A stretch of 64,000 nt of DNA from Corinectria fuckeliana (taxonomy: Eukaryota; Ascomycota; Sordariomycetes; Hypocreales; Nectriaceae), in the NCBI GenBank assembly GCA_019137255.1, contig WPDH01000449.1:21111-85110 (forward strand). The letters run 5' to 3'. Numbering within the stretch: the first letter of the stretch is position 1; every line of letters starts with the position of its first letter. Below the pieces are notes generated by a model. The model had not been told where the DNA came from and made no database searches. It saw nothing but the letters and a program-made list of their open reading frames with translations. Shown piece after piece: positions 33,606-43,792 of the stretch. Position numbers and translations under genes: made by a program.

Positions 33606-35488
33606 ATGGCGGCACCTACGCCCTCTAGCGATCCCTCCCGGGCGCGAACAACCTCGGCTTCAGTTTCATCCTCATCCACATCCTCGTCGAGAGCCGCCTC
33701 CGACCCCGTCCTGCGCAACGCCCTGCGATACACCATCTCGGCGCGTGAGTATGCCGCCCTGCACAAGTACATCATATCGCGATCCCGGGTCCTCCGCCGC
33801 ACCACCCCGACGCCTAGCCGTGTCGAAAAGGTCCTCCAGCCTCCCAAGGGTGGCGACGACTACAATGCCAGGACCGTCCGCCATGTGCTGAGGGTCTTTG
33901 TTGGCACCTGGCTGGGCATGAAGGGCTTGGACGCCATCAAGAAACGCATGGGCGACAAGGAGTAGGTTGATGCCTGCGCGTAGACTACCTTGCGCACGAG
34001 TGTTGTCTTTACTAACTGACCACAACAACAGAGCGAACACGAAAGCCAAGAAGCAACCCTTCTACAAGTCTGCCGCCCTGAGACTGTCGCTGTCCCTTTC
34101 GACCATCCTCTTCCTCTACCGACTTCTCTTCCGGTTCCTCGCCCGGTTGCGCGTGCATCTGCTCGATCCCCAGGTCGAGCCTTTCCGAATGCGCAATCCG
34201 CGCACCGCCGCTACGCTCACGTCGCCGTATGCCCCGGCCGTCGGTGCCTCATTCGCGGGTCTCGCCCTGGGCATTTTCCCGCCCGAGAAGATGCGCGTCA
34301 CCATTGCCATCTACGCCGCCTTCCGCGCCCTCGAATTCGGCTGGAACCTTTCCGAGGGCGAAGGCCTTATCTGGGGCCGCAAGGGCGGCATCGCAAAAGA
34401 GCGCCCTTGGTGGTTCGGTAGCTGGATGCTGCAGCCATTTGCATACGGCCAGTTGCTCCATGCCGCCGTCTTTGACCGCGACTGCTTCCCCAAGGTCAGT
34501 AGTGAGAAGTCCTGGAGAGTTGGATGTTCAGATGGGTTCATGACAAGGAGCAAGACGCTGACTGCGAGAATAGCCTATCGGAGACTTCATCTTCAAGAGC
34601 TCCTCCACCTATCTACACCCGCGCCCGCTAGACTGGCCGTCCAACCTCAAGTGGCCGCAGACGTCCCAGATTGTCGACAGTCTGGCCCAGATGGCGCACC
34701 TGAACTGGCCGTACGTCCCCCTCCCTCGAAGTGCAGAGGGTTTAACTGACACGAGCAGTGCTTACATCTCGCCGACTCTGTTCCCCAACAAGCTGGACAT
34801 TCTCCCCGCCAGCCTCTCTGCGATTGCGCCCTTGACCTCCCGAGCACACCCGCTGATTACGTCGCTCTCGTGCGCGACCCTCCATCCTTCTGATCCATCT
34901 TGCGCTCGGAACTACCTCACCTTCTGGCTCAACTCGTTCCCGCCGCTGGCTCGATTCTTCGTCGTTCTCTACTCAGCCCTTACCGTGGTGCCCCGTTTCT
35001 CCGCCCTCTACCATAACCCCTTGGCCACCCTTCAGCGCATCATGTCTCGCGCCCTCCGCACGTCCACCTACGCGACCGGCGCCATTTCTACCGCCTGGGC
35101 CTCCATTTGCTTCTTCCAGACCTGGCTCCCGCGCCACGTCCTCGCCACTCAGCGTTTCTTCCTCGGCGGCTTCTTCGCCGGTCTCTGGGCTTGGGTCGAG
35201 CGCCGTCATGGCCGCGGCGTCTTCCTGTACACGGCGCGCGCCAGCGTCGACAGCCTCTGGAAGGTGGGCGTCAAGCGGCGCTGGTGGAAGAGCATGAAGG
35301 GCGGCGACGTCTGGGTCTTCATGCTTGCTCTCATGGTCACGGGTGCTGTCTACGAGCGCGATGCGCAGGCCATCCGCGAGGGCAACTGGAGGAAGGGCAT
35401 GAGCTGGGTGCGAGGCGAGGGCTGGAGGGATTGGAGTGTGGAGGACGAAGAGGACGAGGATGAGGAGGAGCAGGAAAAGGAGGACTGA
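33606..35488 (+). CDS. TMEM135-like integral membrane protein
   Basis: Probable multi-pass membrane protein. Exons are 33606-33961, 34032-34494, 34574-34710 and 34759-35488, giving 561 aa; each junction keeps frame (for example FPK joined to PIGDFIFKSSSTYL, and HLNWP to AYISPTLFP). The Ser-rich N-terminus (1-35) is followed by segments that look membrane-bound near 125-150, 180-210, 360-390 and 410-440. The Cys/His-bearing stretch HPSDPSCARNYLTFWLNSF and the tandem half-structure resemble the TMEM135 family, whose animal member is linked to mitochondria and peroxisomes; I apply that only tentatively. The C-terminus is a run of Asp and Glu (EDEEDEDEEEQEKED). It converges on the next gene with 218 bp between. 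Confidence 0.75.
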
Positions 35489-35706
35489 AGTCGAATATTA
35501 ATGTATCACGCAGCTTTTTGGAGTTGGGGCGAATCGAGCTGGTGGGCTCCTGTATGGGTGGGTGACTGGGATAATGAGGGCTGGTTCTAAGTTTTATATA
35601 TATCCAATTAATTCATCGACTCTTATTGTTTAATGACCTGACCTCCAAAGCAAGTCTACCCCAACGTCACTGTGACTGCCCAGGTCACGGCATCCATGCT
35701 TGATGG

Positions 35707-36432
35707 CTACTTATGACTCGTGATGAAGATGGCAGCTATCATCATCGGTAATATCATAAAATAAGCCACTGGATATGCAGACTTGATCGTTTCCAGAGCC
35801 TGTACAATAAGATGAATTGCCACGAAAGGCAGACATAACATAGCGAAGCAAATCCCGAAAAGGCGAACGCCTTCGAGAAACCCGCCCAAGGTATGCCTCC
35901 CTCGTAGATGCTTCGGCGTCTGTTTCCTTTCCCCGTGAGGCTCGTCGTGACGGGGGCTTTGCAGGTCGCGGCCGCACACGGGCGAGGATATCGGCCCCCC
36001 CTCGCCCCGGAGGAGAGGACTCGCAGAACCCAGGCCAAAGGCCGCGAGCGACACGCTGGGGACTTCGGGCAGCGACTTTGCTCGAGGTGGCAGGCGAGGA
36101 CGCGGGGTCTGCGGCGGCGGCGGGAGCGGCGACGATGGTCTGGGACTCCCGCGTCGCCGGGGGTAGGGGGTTGGGACCGCGTATCCGACGGCCCGCGGCC
36201 CGGTGTCTGCCATGCTCGACGGGGATGGCAGCTCGAGCTCCCAGCTCTCTGCGGCTGAACGCCTGGCGCTCTCCGTGCTCGAAGAAGACAGCGGCCCGCG
36301 ACTGGTTCCCGGGCTCGAGTAGCAGCGCCTGATGACCTCTACGTCGATGACGTCTGGCCTGTGGATGCGGCGCCCCTCGGAGAAGGACCTTGCGTGGAAG
36401 CCGCCCGTGGTGCGGAAGGGGAGGTCGGACAT
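35707..36432 (-). CDS. small membrane protein with disordered N-terminus
   Basis: Unrecognised, single exon, 241 aa. Residues 1-165 are rich in Ser, Pro and Arg with dibasic stretches (PTPYPRRRGSPRPSSP) and look disordered and phosphorylatable. Two hydrophobic segments close the protein (about 186-208, GICFAMLCLPFVAIHLIVQA, and 217-237, VAYFMILPMMIAAIFI), so a C-terminal hairpin in a membrane with a long cytosolic tail is likely. A TATA-like palindrome lies 170 nt upstream. No family assigned. Confidence 0.65.
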   Translation of the reverse strand: MSDLPFRTTGGFHARSFSEGRRIHRPDVIDVEVIRRCYSSPGTSRGPLSSSSTESARRSAAESWELELPSPSSMADTGPRAVGYAVPTPYPRRRGSPRPSSPLPPPPQTPRPRLPPRAKSLPEVPSVSLAAFGLGSASPLLRGEGGPISSPVCGRDLQSPRHDEPHGERKQTPKHLRGRHTLGGFLEGVRLFGICFAMLCLPFVAIHLIVQALETIKSAYPVAYFMILPMMIAAIFITSHK

Positions 36433-37168
36433 GGCTGCTGAAGATGTTGGCGAAGCGTGTGTGTCAATACTAGGTTGTCGAGTCGGAGAAGATGGATAGA
36501 TCTTGGGTCTTTGTGAGGAACCTCGAGGTGCCTTAGAAGCTAGCGCGGAGTTTTCTTTCCAGCTGAGAAAGGAGAGAAAGCGTCTACAACGGACGGGGGC
36601 GCTTTATAAAGCTAGTAGAGCTTTGCGGTTCGGCTGCAGCCGGTGAAGAGTATTCGGGTGGACAAACAATGCGGGTTCAGAACAAAGAGGCGGGCGTATC
36701 CGCGCAACACAGGCAAGGAACTGAGCCCGGCTTCATTGTTCGGGGCGGGGGTCTGTTCTGCTGACGCGTTTGCTTAAGGCCATGGGGCTACTACTGTAAA
36801 CATGTTTCGGGTGGCTCTGGTAGAGATGCATACGGGGAACATGGGAGCGTGAATCTAGACTTGTTTGAACAGAGGAGATGGACTCGTGGAACACGGCTTC
36901 TGCCCAGGATGACTACAAAGTTGCATTCACCCGCTCACCCAGGTTACTAGTATATCAACTTCTTACGACACAATCCAGAGCTGGACATGGACTATCCGGA
37001 CAAACTTTCGCTTTTCCAACTACTAGCCAACTACTAGCCAACTGCCAACCAACAGCTTTCATCAACCTCCACAAGGAATATCGTCACTCCTAGAACTAAC
37101 CATCTTCCGATTTACGAAACTAGTGTACACCACTTGTATCGACCAAGCCACGAAAGACATGGTACGAG
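36433..37168. other. divergent promoter region
   Basis: 736 bp between two divergent uncharacterised genes. Holds the TATA palindrome at 36601-36612 and, near 37017-37045, a short tandem of AACTACTAGCC. Nothing else seen. Confidence 0.45.
36601..36612 (-). promoter_or_regulatory. TATA box in a palindrome
   Basis: GCTTTATAAAGC is a perfect 12-bp palindrome holding TATAAA, about 170 nt before the ATG of the small membrane protein. Plausible core promoter element; being palindromic it could also serve the plus-strand gene, though that ATG is over 550 nt away. Confidence 0.4.
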
Positions 37169-38521
37169 ATGTCGGCTGAGACATACGAGAGTATCCCCGA
37201 GATGGAGACGCCCGACGTCCAAGAGGAAACCCAGTTCCCCCCTGATACCCAGCTTCCCCCTGACGATATCCCTCCCGCTAACCATGATGCCAGCAACCCT
37301 CTGCCAACGGGCAGGTTCACGGAGCACATCTCCCCGTCCTCGTCGCTGCTTCGACACCCGCAGTCGGCGCGGCAGCCAGATATCGGAGGCGGCCAGCCCC
37401 CAGCGGACGACACCGCCGCGGACGTCCCAGAGAGCTACCGGCTCCGGACCGTGCCCGTGCTTCCCGAGGTGAATCTGGAGGAGCGCATCGCCGAGGGATC
37501 AAGCCTCTTCGGCACCCGGGAGGACGAGACGCTCTTCGAGATTGGCAGATGCCACCGCTCGACCATGGCGGGCTACATGGTCCCGAGCTACACGCTGCGC
37601 GGCGACGACTTCCGCGCCCGGCTGAGAGGCCAGAGCCCCGCGGACGAGGTCAGGCTCGAGTACGACAGCCTCTGGCTCCAGGTGCAGATGTTCTGGGACA
37701 CGATGATCCGCATGCAGCCCAACCCCATCACCAGCGAGATCCGGGAGCTCGCGGCCGCCGTGGACCTGATGGCCGACGTGGCCGCGGGCCGCCTCATCGC
37801 CGACGTCCGGCCGGGCTACGCGCCGGAGCTCGCCCTGCGCAACGTCAAGGAGCTGCGCCGGCGGCTGCAGGGCCTCGAGCTGGCGCTGCGGTCCGCCGCG
37901 GCCGTCTGCGGCACGGCGCCCAAGCTGCACTGCGGGTGCGTCACGGCCGTCGCGCTGAAGCGGTGCAAGGACAAGGCGCGGCTGTGGTCGCGGCTCTTCG
38001 GCGCCAGGGACCAAGACGGCCACGGCCACGGCCGCGACCCCGACTCCGACCCCTCCGAGGCCCGGCACTTTGGCGTGCGCGACGCGGCGTGCCTCCTGCG
38101 GCTGGAGGACTTCCTGACGCACGTGTCGCGCGAGTTCGAGCGCCAGCTGCGGCGCGAGGCCGAGCCGCAGGTCCTGGTGCCGACGGCCCTGAGCCTCATG
38201 GCCGAGCCCATGGCGGCGCTGCTCGGGGCGCGCGAGGTGCGCACGCTGGCGGAGCTCAAGGCGGCGTGGGCCGAGGAGGTGCTGTGCGCCGCGGGCTTCC
38301 GGCACGCCGTGGCGCGCGAGGTGCGGGAGCTGGTGGGCGACGCTGCGGCGTTCCGGCGGAGGCACGGCCAGCTGAGCCACCGCGAGGGGTGCGACCAGCG
38401 GCCGGAGCGGAACGGGGGCTTCATCCGGCAGCTCGCGAGGCCGGGGCTCGGGACCGGCGACGCCGCGGGTCGGCCGTGGTCGAGGTCCGGCCCGCTGCGA
38501 GCGATGTTCCGGAAGGCTTAG
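37169..38521 (+). CDS. uncharacterised helical protein
   Basis: Unrecognised, single exon, 450 aa. Residues 1-95 are acidic and Pro-rich (ETQFPPDTQLPPDDIPP) and probably disordered. From about 125 on the protein is mostly helical, with many Arg, Ala, Glu and Leu (ELRRRLQGLELALRSAA, LLRLEDFLTHVSREFERQLRR) and a small cluster of Cys (CGTAPKLHCGCVTAVALKRC, about 249-268). The codon use is very G/C-rich in third positions, and long open frames on the other frames are a by-product of that. No membrane segment or signal peptide. The ATG is the first in frame. Confidence 0.65.
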   Translation: MSAETYESIPEMETPDVQEETQFPPDTQLPPDDIPPANHDASNPLPTGRFTEHISPSSSLLRHPQSARQPDIGGGQPPADDTAADVPESYRLRTVPVLPEVNLEERIAEGSSLFGTREDETLFEIGRCHRSTMAGYMVPSYTLRGDDFRARLRGQSPADEVRLEYDSLWLQVQMFWDTMIRMQPNPITSEIRELAAAVDLMADVAAGRLIADVRPGYAPELALRNVKELRRRLQGLELALRSAAAVCGTAPKLHCGCVTAVALKRCKDKARLWSRLFGARDQDGHGHGRDPDSDPSEARHFGVRDAACLLRLEDFLTHVSREFERQLRREAEPQVLVPTALSLMAEPMAALLGAREVRTLAELKAAWAEEVLCAAGFRHAVAREVRELVGDAAAFRRRHGQLSHREGCDQRPERNGGFIRQLARPGLGTGDAAGRPWSRSGPLRAMFRKA

Positions 38522-39988
38522 GGGGCGACCAGACGGGACAGTGCGGGTCTTCAGGATGGGAGTATGAATGTAGACCGGGGGATGGCTAGGTGGGCATCTA
38601 TTGTTCTGTTCTCTGTTCTCATGACTGGCGGCTACATTGGGTTGTTCTCGCTACGGCGTGTCGAGACAGAGTCTTGGGCCATGCTATGATAGACTACGCC
38701 TCTGGTGTATACGACGGTCTCTAGGTGAAAGAGAAAAGCACTACATAATTCATAGAAGCAGTCGGAGTACAGGCTGAGCGAGATTGGCTCTGGGACAAAC
38801 ACCATGCCTCCTCTCCCATGGCGCTGCTGACACCATGTTTCTTGAGTTGGATTGCTTAGACTACCTTAGTACCAAGGAACACAAATTGAATTACGCATCT
38901 GCGGCGGACAACAGATCAAACCCAAATGGCACCCCACGCAAAGGCGAGCATGAAAAAGCTCACAGCACGTTGCCCGGAATCCCAGAAACTGCTGAAAGCT
39001 CACGGCAAAGCGGTGGTCCCATTTCCACTTGAAACATCTCTTGGGTCTCCCCAGGAAAAGGCGATTGAGCAGCTCGGAGCCCCCTCACCGCTATTTCCGC
39101 AGCCGTGTTTACCATTTCTTGGTGAAACTTGCGTTAGCCTACACTTTGTTGCTGCATCGTAGGTTACCTGAAGCTTCAATCTGGCCAAGGGACCGCAGAG
39201 ACCGCCGGTCTTCTAAAGAGTTAAATATAGACTTGGAAGTTGGCAGCCCTAGATGACATTGAAAACCCCTTCACCTTGCCATCCCAGACGAACGCGTATC
39301 CTGATCAAATTGAGGAATTTAAAGACCTCATTTGTCACAGTTGGATAAAAGTAAAGGGCTTTTGTCCCGCATCCAGACGCTCAGCCTGTAATACTTGTCG
39401 TCTTGGATTAAAATGTAAAACCTTACTGGGACCTTGGATCTGGGTTGGAAAGTCCATCATATGCCCCCCGTCCTCGTGTGTTGGTATTTTCGTCGTACAA
39501 CAATGGCTGATTTGACGGCTTGCTCCTAGACGGCACATTCGGGGGAGGATCTTTTGGTCGTCTCCATAAACGCAGAGTTGCCCGACCAGAGCCTTAATGC
39601 ACTCCACTAGCAGGGTTCCAAGCAAACGTCTTATGAACCACCCAACCAGAGACACTGATTTACTGATGGTCGAACATGAAGATGTCACAGAATTAGGCCA
39701 AATGTAAGAACTGCCCTCGCCAGTACTGCTCATCGTTCGAGCAACCCGGGTCAATGGCCTTGAGGCCGTCCAATGTAGTAAACAAGTTGTTTTCCCATAG
39801 CGCCGGGTCCTTTCCCAAGCATCATCCATCTTGAGCCAGGTATATGCTGCCGTAATTCGTCATGAATATTGTCGTGTCGTTCCAAGTCGTAGCCAAAGGC
39901 CGACCCTAGTAAGGGGTCAGAAGAGTACCACCGTGGTGTGATGGTAGGTAGAGTGTTGAAGTGGTGCGAGGTTTCCTCGTCTTTAGCC
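38522..39988. other. intergenic, possible worn coding remnant
   Basis: Between the helical protein and the 3' end of the LaeA-like gene. Minus-strand frames at 39335-39829 and 39751-39950 have stretches that look protein-like (SRWMMLGKGPGAMGK; GHMMDFPTQIQGPSKVLHFN), broken by stops. I cannot name a parent gene. No intact gene supported. Confidence 0.4.
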
Positions 39989-41457
39989 TCATGCTGAGGG
40001 CACAGGCTGCGCCTTTGTCTTATTCCAAGGCTTTTGCGCATAGATGCTGTAATAAGGAAAGTAGGAGTGAAACTTGGGTAAGCCGTTGACCTCCTCGCTG
40101 AGGGACTTGCGGACATCAACGAGGAACATTTCAATCTGCAGGCTGGTCCACTGCAAGCCATCGCGGAATGGTCGCCGGGACAGGCCGACAAGCCCCCACA
40201 TTATGACATCGCGCAGGACATGGCCGCATTCCTGGAGCCGGACCTTCTTGGCCCAGGGACCGATGGGGCACTTGAGGCTATCTCGTACTTGGCCCTGGAA
40301 CCCCGCGGCGACCAGCTCGTCCTCGACAAACCGGATGCCGTGGATGTCGCTGCCCAGGGCTGCCATGCCTTCCTGTAGGTACCGCAGAAAGTCCCGGAGA
40401 GCGTATGGGCCGTCGCATGAATCGTCGTCGCACGCCGAGATGTATTGGAACTCTTGGATTTCCACGTAGCCTCCGGGCTTCAGATGTCTGTACGAGAGTC
40501 AGTGGGGTGAGCGAGGTGAGGACAAGCAGGCCGGTAAGCGCACTTAAATATGCGTTCCCACAGCTGAGGCCGGTCTCTGATGGAGTGGATAGTGTGGCGG
40601 ATATGTATATAGTCGAATTTCTCATCGGCGTAGGTCCAGCCTGCCTCGTGCTCAATGTCATCTACGACAAACAAGACGTTCTCTGGGACCCAATCGGGTT
40701 GAATTGGGGACAGATCCATGCCGTGAAATTGGCAGTTTGGGTACTCATCAGCAACTGCGAGTAATGTGAGCTAGATTGACCCCTCCAAGCGGCGAAACTG
40801 CTGAGAAGAAACCTACGATCGATGCACCATTTGCCAGTTCCAGTGCCTGCAGCAAAACGAGTCAGCCTCGGCGCAATGGAAATATTCAGCCCAGCGAAGC
40901 GAGAACGACCTACCCAGATCAAGCACCTCGGCTCCCTGTTCCAGCCGGTCGTGGATTGGCGCAAAGAACGATTCGCCATCGCACAAGTACACGGTGAGGT
41001 TGTGCTTCAGGTCGTCACGGTACTGCTCCGTCTCGTCGTTGGGGAACAGGTATTTGCCGGCGTGGTAGGCGTGGTAGCGGAGGCCGCCGTCGACGATGTG
41101 CTGGCGGATGCTGTCGGTCAAGCTGCGGGTGTCGTCGAGATCTTCCGCGTCGTACTCGCCGCGCTCGATGCTCTGGATAACGGCGGCTTCTTGCGTGCTG
41201 CCGACGGCGATTGCGGAGGTAGACGAAGCGGGAGACGGGGGTCCGAGGCTGCGGAAGCTGTTCTTCGCTTCGGCCTCAGCTTCAGTCTCGACTCCGGGAT
41301 CTGTTTCTTGGTAGTCGACGTCGTCGGATGGAGACATGGTGGCGAGGCGGACGTGGTGGTCGTGATGAGGAGTACCGGGGTGCGGCTTGTCGGACAAGGT
41401 CGCGGGCGGTTCAGGGCCTGGTGTACGGCGAAGGATGGAGTTGGGAGGAGAGTTCAT
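39989..41457 (-). CDS. LaeA/UMTA-like SAM-dependent methyltransferase
   Basis: Class I methyltransferase of the large fungal group that includes LaeA and many small-molecule and secondary-metabolism methyltransferases. Exons are 41457-40914, 40846-40817, 40754-40544 and 40487-39989, giving 427 aa. The first 100 residues are disordered and acidic. The catalytic domain has YHAYHAGKYLFPNDETEQ, motif I VLDLGTGTGKWCID, the acidic motif II-like GMDLSPIQP, FDYIHIRH and LKPGGYVEIQEF. Motif I is stitched from three exons: exon 1 ends in VLDLG, the 30-nt exon 2 gives the loop, and exon 3 continues LADEYPN. The substrate is not predictable. It is about 22 kb from the PDR gene and 13 kb from the ABCC gene, so I do not place it in either set. 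LaeA itself is a nuclear regulator; most paralogues are not. Confidence 0.9.
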
Positions 41458-41944
41458 GGTGGTCTTGAGGAGCTGAAGCCGTGTTGTTCGCCTCCCAGAG
41501 TGGACCCGGGGCCGCGGAGAGAGCAGACGTTGGATCCTATCGTCGCAGTCGCGGGCCGGAAGGCAAAAGGAAAGAAAGAAGTCGGGGGAATGGGATTGGA
41601 ACTAGGAGGAGCAAGAAAAGAAGGCGGCGGCCCCGCTGAACAAGAATTGGCAATTCGCGGGCGAAGGCAAAAAGGCGCGCTAAACGCAAGACGGGGCCGG
41701 CAGTTGAAGTGACAGGACAGACAGAAGTACAGAAGTTTGGGTGGGATGATGGGCTGGGTTGTTTGGTTTGGTTTGGTTGCGATGGCGCACGCCGATCGCA
41801 GTGTGTCTGAGCAACTGACGTCACGGTCCGAAGATCGGCCTGAGCACTGTGGGAGTGAGTGAGTGGGTTGACGGGGCGAATATGCGAGTGTGTGTCTGTA
41901 TGTCTAGGCTGTGTGTACTTTAATCACCAGAATATTGGATTGGG

Positions 41945-41962
41945 GAGAGAGAGAGAGAGAGA
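41945..41962. repeat. GA dinucleotide run
   Basis: About nine GA units upstream of the LaeA-like gene. Confidence 0.85.
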
Positions 41963-43764
41963 TCAGAGAGGGATAGAAAGACCTAGCTATCATCGACAGC
42001 AGGGCCCTAAATACTATGTAACCGCCAAAACCAGGCCAAGGCTCCACGCACGACACCGACACACAGACTCCTCCACTCACTAACCAACAACCTTACATAG
42101 TAGGTAGACTAAGAGAGGCGCACGAGCCGAGTCGGGCCCAAGCCGCACCCTAGGACGGGACGGGAGCCATCTAAGCTAGCTTAAGCTTGATCCGGGTAGG
42201 TTCTCTCTTGTTAGAACCGGAGGTTAGGTAGGTTCGGGGTAGATCTCGCCGAACTTGGCCATTTCAAAGGGCATATGGATTTATTGTCTATACTATTACT
42301 AATGTATAGTACGAAGTGAGTGCGCTACGTAGCAACGTAAAGTTGTACTTTGTACTGCGATACCCCCCGGCATCGATCCAAGGATCAATAGAAGATTCAC
42401 GGATTGTTACCCCGAGCCTGCCAACCTGTACGTACATACAGTACCTACTAGTGTATGCCTGGGTAGCCTATCGCGCCCCTGGTGAGTTTAGATAACAGGA
42501 CCATGATGAACGTTTATCCATACAGATGATGCAGGCTTGTGGCTCTTTGTGATTACAGTATGTACACCGTCCCCGGCAAGATCAAACATCGGCAACCAAG
42601 TTCCCGGGATCCCGCTGACAGCTCCATTCGGTCCTGTTGGTTGGTGCGGCTTGTGCGTTTGCAGCTCTTACAGCAAAATGTCATGTTCTCGGGGCAGTTC
42701 CATTGGCGCGTCGTTGGGTCGTGATCACAGGGGGCCTCGGTTCCGCAGTGGCCGGGTCCCATCACGGCGGAGCTGGAAGCCCGTAGTGGGGTCGGTAGAA
42801 GGGGCGAGGGCGAGGCCGTGAGGGGCTACGGGGCGGGGGGCTACAGCGGCTACAAGGGATGTGCATAGGGGCCCTCTCCACTGGGCGATGGTCTGGGAGT
42901 GGGAGCTGGTGCTAACAGCAGCTCAGCCAGAAGAAGAAGAGAAGAAAGGAACGCTCGAGTCAAAGAACGGGGAGATTTCTTCTCGAAACAGAGAGCCTGA
43001 GGAGGCTAGATACAGCAGAGACTTTGGAAAGATATCTAGGCCCGGAAAGATAAGGTTGCTCACCATGTCCCCGCACGTGAAGCAACCATCCATCTCAATC
43101 ACTGAAATTCTGCACCGCCCAACCGCCGAGCCGCTTCACTCGACGGACGCAACCCAGGCGGGAACGTGATCCTTGGGCCCCTCGTGCAGGGTGCAGGCGG
43201 ATACATGGCCGATGGACAGTGACCTGGATTTATAGAAAAGCCCTCGCTGTACGGACCGGTTTTCTTGGGCAGCGTCGCATCCATCTGCACTGCTCTGGGA
43301 AGGCGCTCTTCGTCGCAACCCTGTCGGAACCAGCGCCACGGGATGTGGAGGCACACCGGGAAACGCACTGTCGGGACCTTTGTTCTCTGTTGGTTCTGAA
43401 TCTCGATGCCTCCGAGATGCCGGATACACGTTAGTACTTTGGGCACTAGATCTTCGTTGCTCCTGAGCGGGATCGTGTGTCTCTAACATCAAGAGAACCT
43501 CTTCTGAGTCTGAGTTGTCGTCCTCTCCATACCGACGTAACCCTTCCTAAATACTGATGAACGTACACACAGTATCCGTAGCTTCAGCACAACCTCAAAA
43601 AAGGTCGCTGTCGTACCGGCACAAGGGAACGCCAAAGCCCCCCCCCTGCAGCCCGCAGTCTGCACCTTTGCATCACTCGCTCTGCAGTGGGTTCCATGCT
43701 TGCAGCAAATATGAGGTGATGCGCTGGCAGATGGATCCGTCCACGCGGTACCAGAACGGGTCGT

Positions 43765-43792
43765 CCCTCCCCCTCCCCCTCCCCCTCCCCCT
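43765..43792. repeat. CCCTCC hexamer run
   Basis: Between four and five CCCTCC units in non-coding DNA; one strand is purely pyrimidine. Confidence 0.85.

Noticed and set aside
37499..38589. Long Ala/Arg/Gly-rich frames on both strands over the helical protein gene
   Set aside because: They follow from the high G/C in the coding frame at 37169-38521 and are compositionally odd.
39989..41457. Calling the methyltransferase LaeA itself
   Set aside because: The sequence supports the family only; LaeA paralogues are numerous in these fungi and orthology needs a tree.
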